Assembly: GCA_022796015.1 (NCBI GenBank)
Contig: JAAWHU010000010.1
Location: 1-63,945, forward strand
From: Hungatella sp.
GTDB lineage: Bacteria > Bacillota > Clostridia > Lachnospirales > Lachnospiraceae
Length of the DNA: 63,945 nt
Direction: 5' to 3'
Shown here: one piece after another, positions 63,809 to 63,945 of the stretch
How the letters are laid out: each line of letters starts with the position of its first letter
Position numbering within the stretch: position 1 is the first letter of the stretch
Notes under the pieces: model-generated
The model's database searches: none
The model's input: the letters and a program-made list of their open reading frames with translations, nothing else
Told to the model about the DNA's origin: nothing
Position numbers and translations under genes: made by a program

Positions 63809-63945
63809 TGTAATGAAATAAGTGAATTCTGAAGAATTATATCTGTTATCTTCGGATGCCAGCCTGTCGGTCAGAGTGCGGGAGGAATATCCACAGGATG
63901 AAAGCTTATTCTGCTTCGGTAAACAGCGGTAAAAATGTGCCGCAG

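Overview
The window is about 64 kb of a Firmicutes chromosome at roughly 50% GC. The best guess is a Lachnospiraceae (Clostridia) genome near the Enterocloster / [Clostridium] symbiosum group. This rests on a pyruvate phosphate dikinase of 875 residues whose catalytic residues (H455, C832) fall almost exactly where they do in the C. symbiosum enzyme, on the conserved block ireB - ruvX - DUF1292 - mltG-like - trmR - trhP, and on Gram-positive style AGGAGG ribosome binding sites and lipoprotein signals. No tRNA, rRNA, insertion sequence, integrase or CRISPR array was seen.

Layout. 1-3204: lepA and hemW. 3174-15083: a carbohydrate region. It has a metallophosphoesterase and an HExxH protein on the minus strand, a divergent SGNH hydrolase, an AraC regulator facing an MFS transporter, a LacI regulator, and a CUT1 ABC importer (ATPase, two permeases, binding lipoprotein) ending with a TIM-barrel isomerase. 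Four copies of a 16-bp palindrome (consensus half ATTTACTC) link the LacI gene, the importer and the phosphoesterase/SGNH pair into one predicted regulon. 15138-19546: a sugar-acid route with a KdgT-type 2-keto-3-deoxygluconate permease, an IclR regulator, a split UxaA-family dehydratase and a DapA-family aldolase. 19616-21929: a coiled-coil protein of unknown role and a 6-phospho-beta-glucosidase. 22031-23848: promoter, prmA and rsmE.

23841-34535 is the most unusual part, a compact cassette inserted between rsmE and the cysteine desulfurase/thiI pair. It has a DUF4145-like/degenerate-kinase protein (530 aa), a Ski2-like helicase (744 aa), a paralogous Ski2-like helicase fused to an apparently intact Ser/Thr kinase (1384 aa), and two WYL-domain regulators (405 and 343 aa). 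Between the helicase-kinase and the WYL pair, on the opposite strand, I find three tiny reading frames behind one extended -10 promoter. They encode a 21-residue acidic peptide, an 82-residue alanine/glycine-rich hydrophobic protein and another 21-residue peptide, each with a textbook AGGAGGT ribosome binding site. I know of no described system with this composition. A nucleic-acid-sensing, kinase-controlled defence or stress system with a small membrane-active effector is a reasonable but unproven reading.

34585-39153: sulfur transfer and tRNA thiolation (cysteine desulfurase, thiI), an HPr-like protein lacking the phosphorylated histidine, mtaB and ireB. 39378-52314: housekeeping genes (ruvX, DUF1292, a Fur-family regulator, RNase J, an MltG N-terminal-like fragment, trmR, trhP, a DUF218 protein, an M16C protease, era, recO, a lipoprotein, glyS). 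52349-60829: a LysR regulator divergent from an oligopeptide-type ABC importer, followed by a glycerophosphodiester phosphodiesterase and an alpha/beta esterase. 61081-63708: ppdK with its own promoter and a strong terminator. Start codons were reassigned in many genes where a good ribosome binding site marks an internal start.
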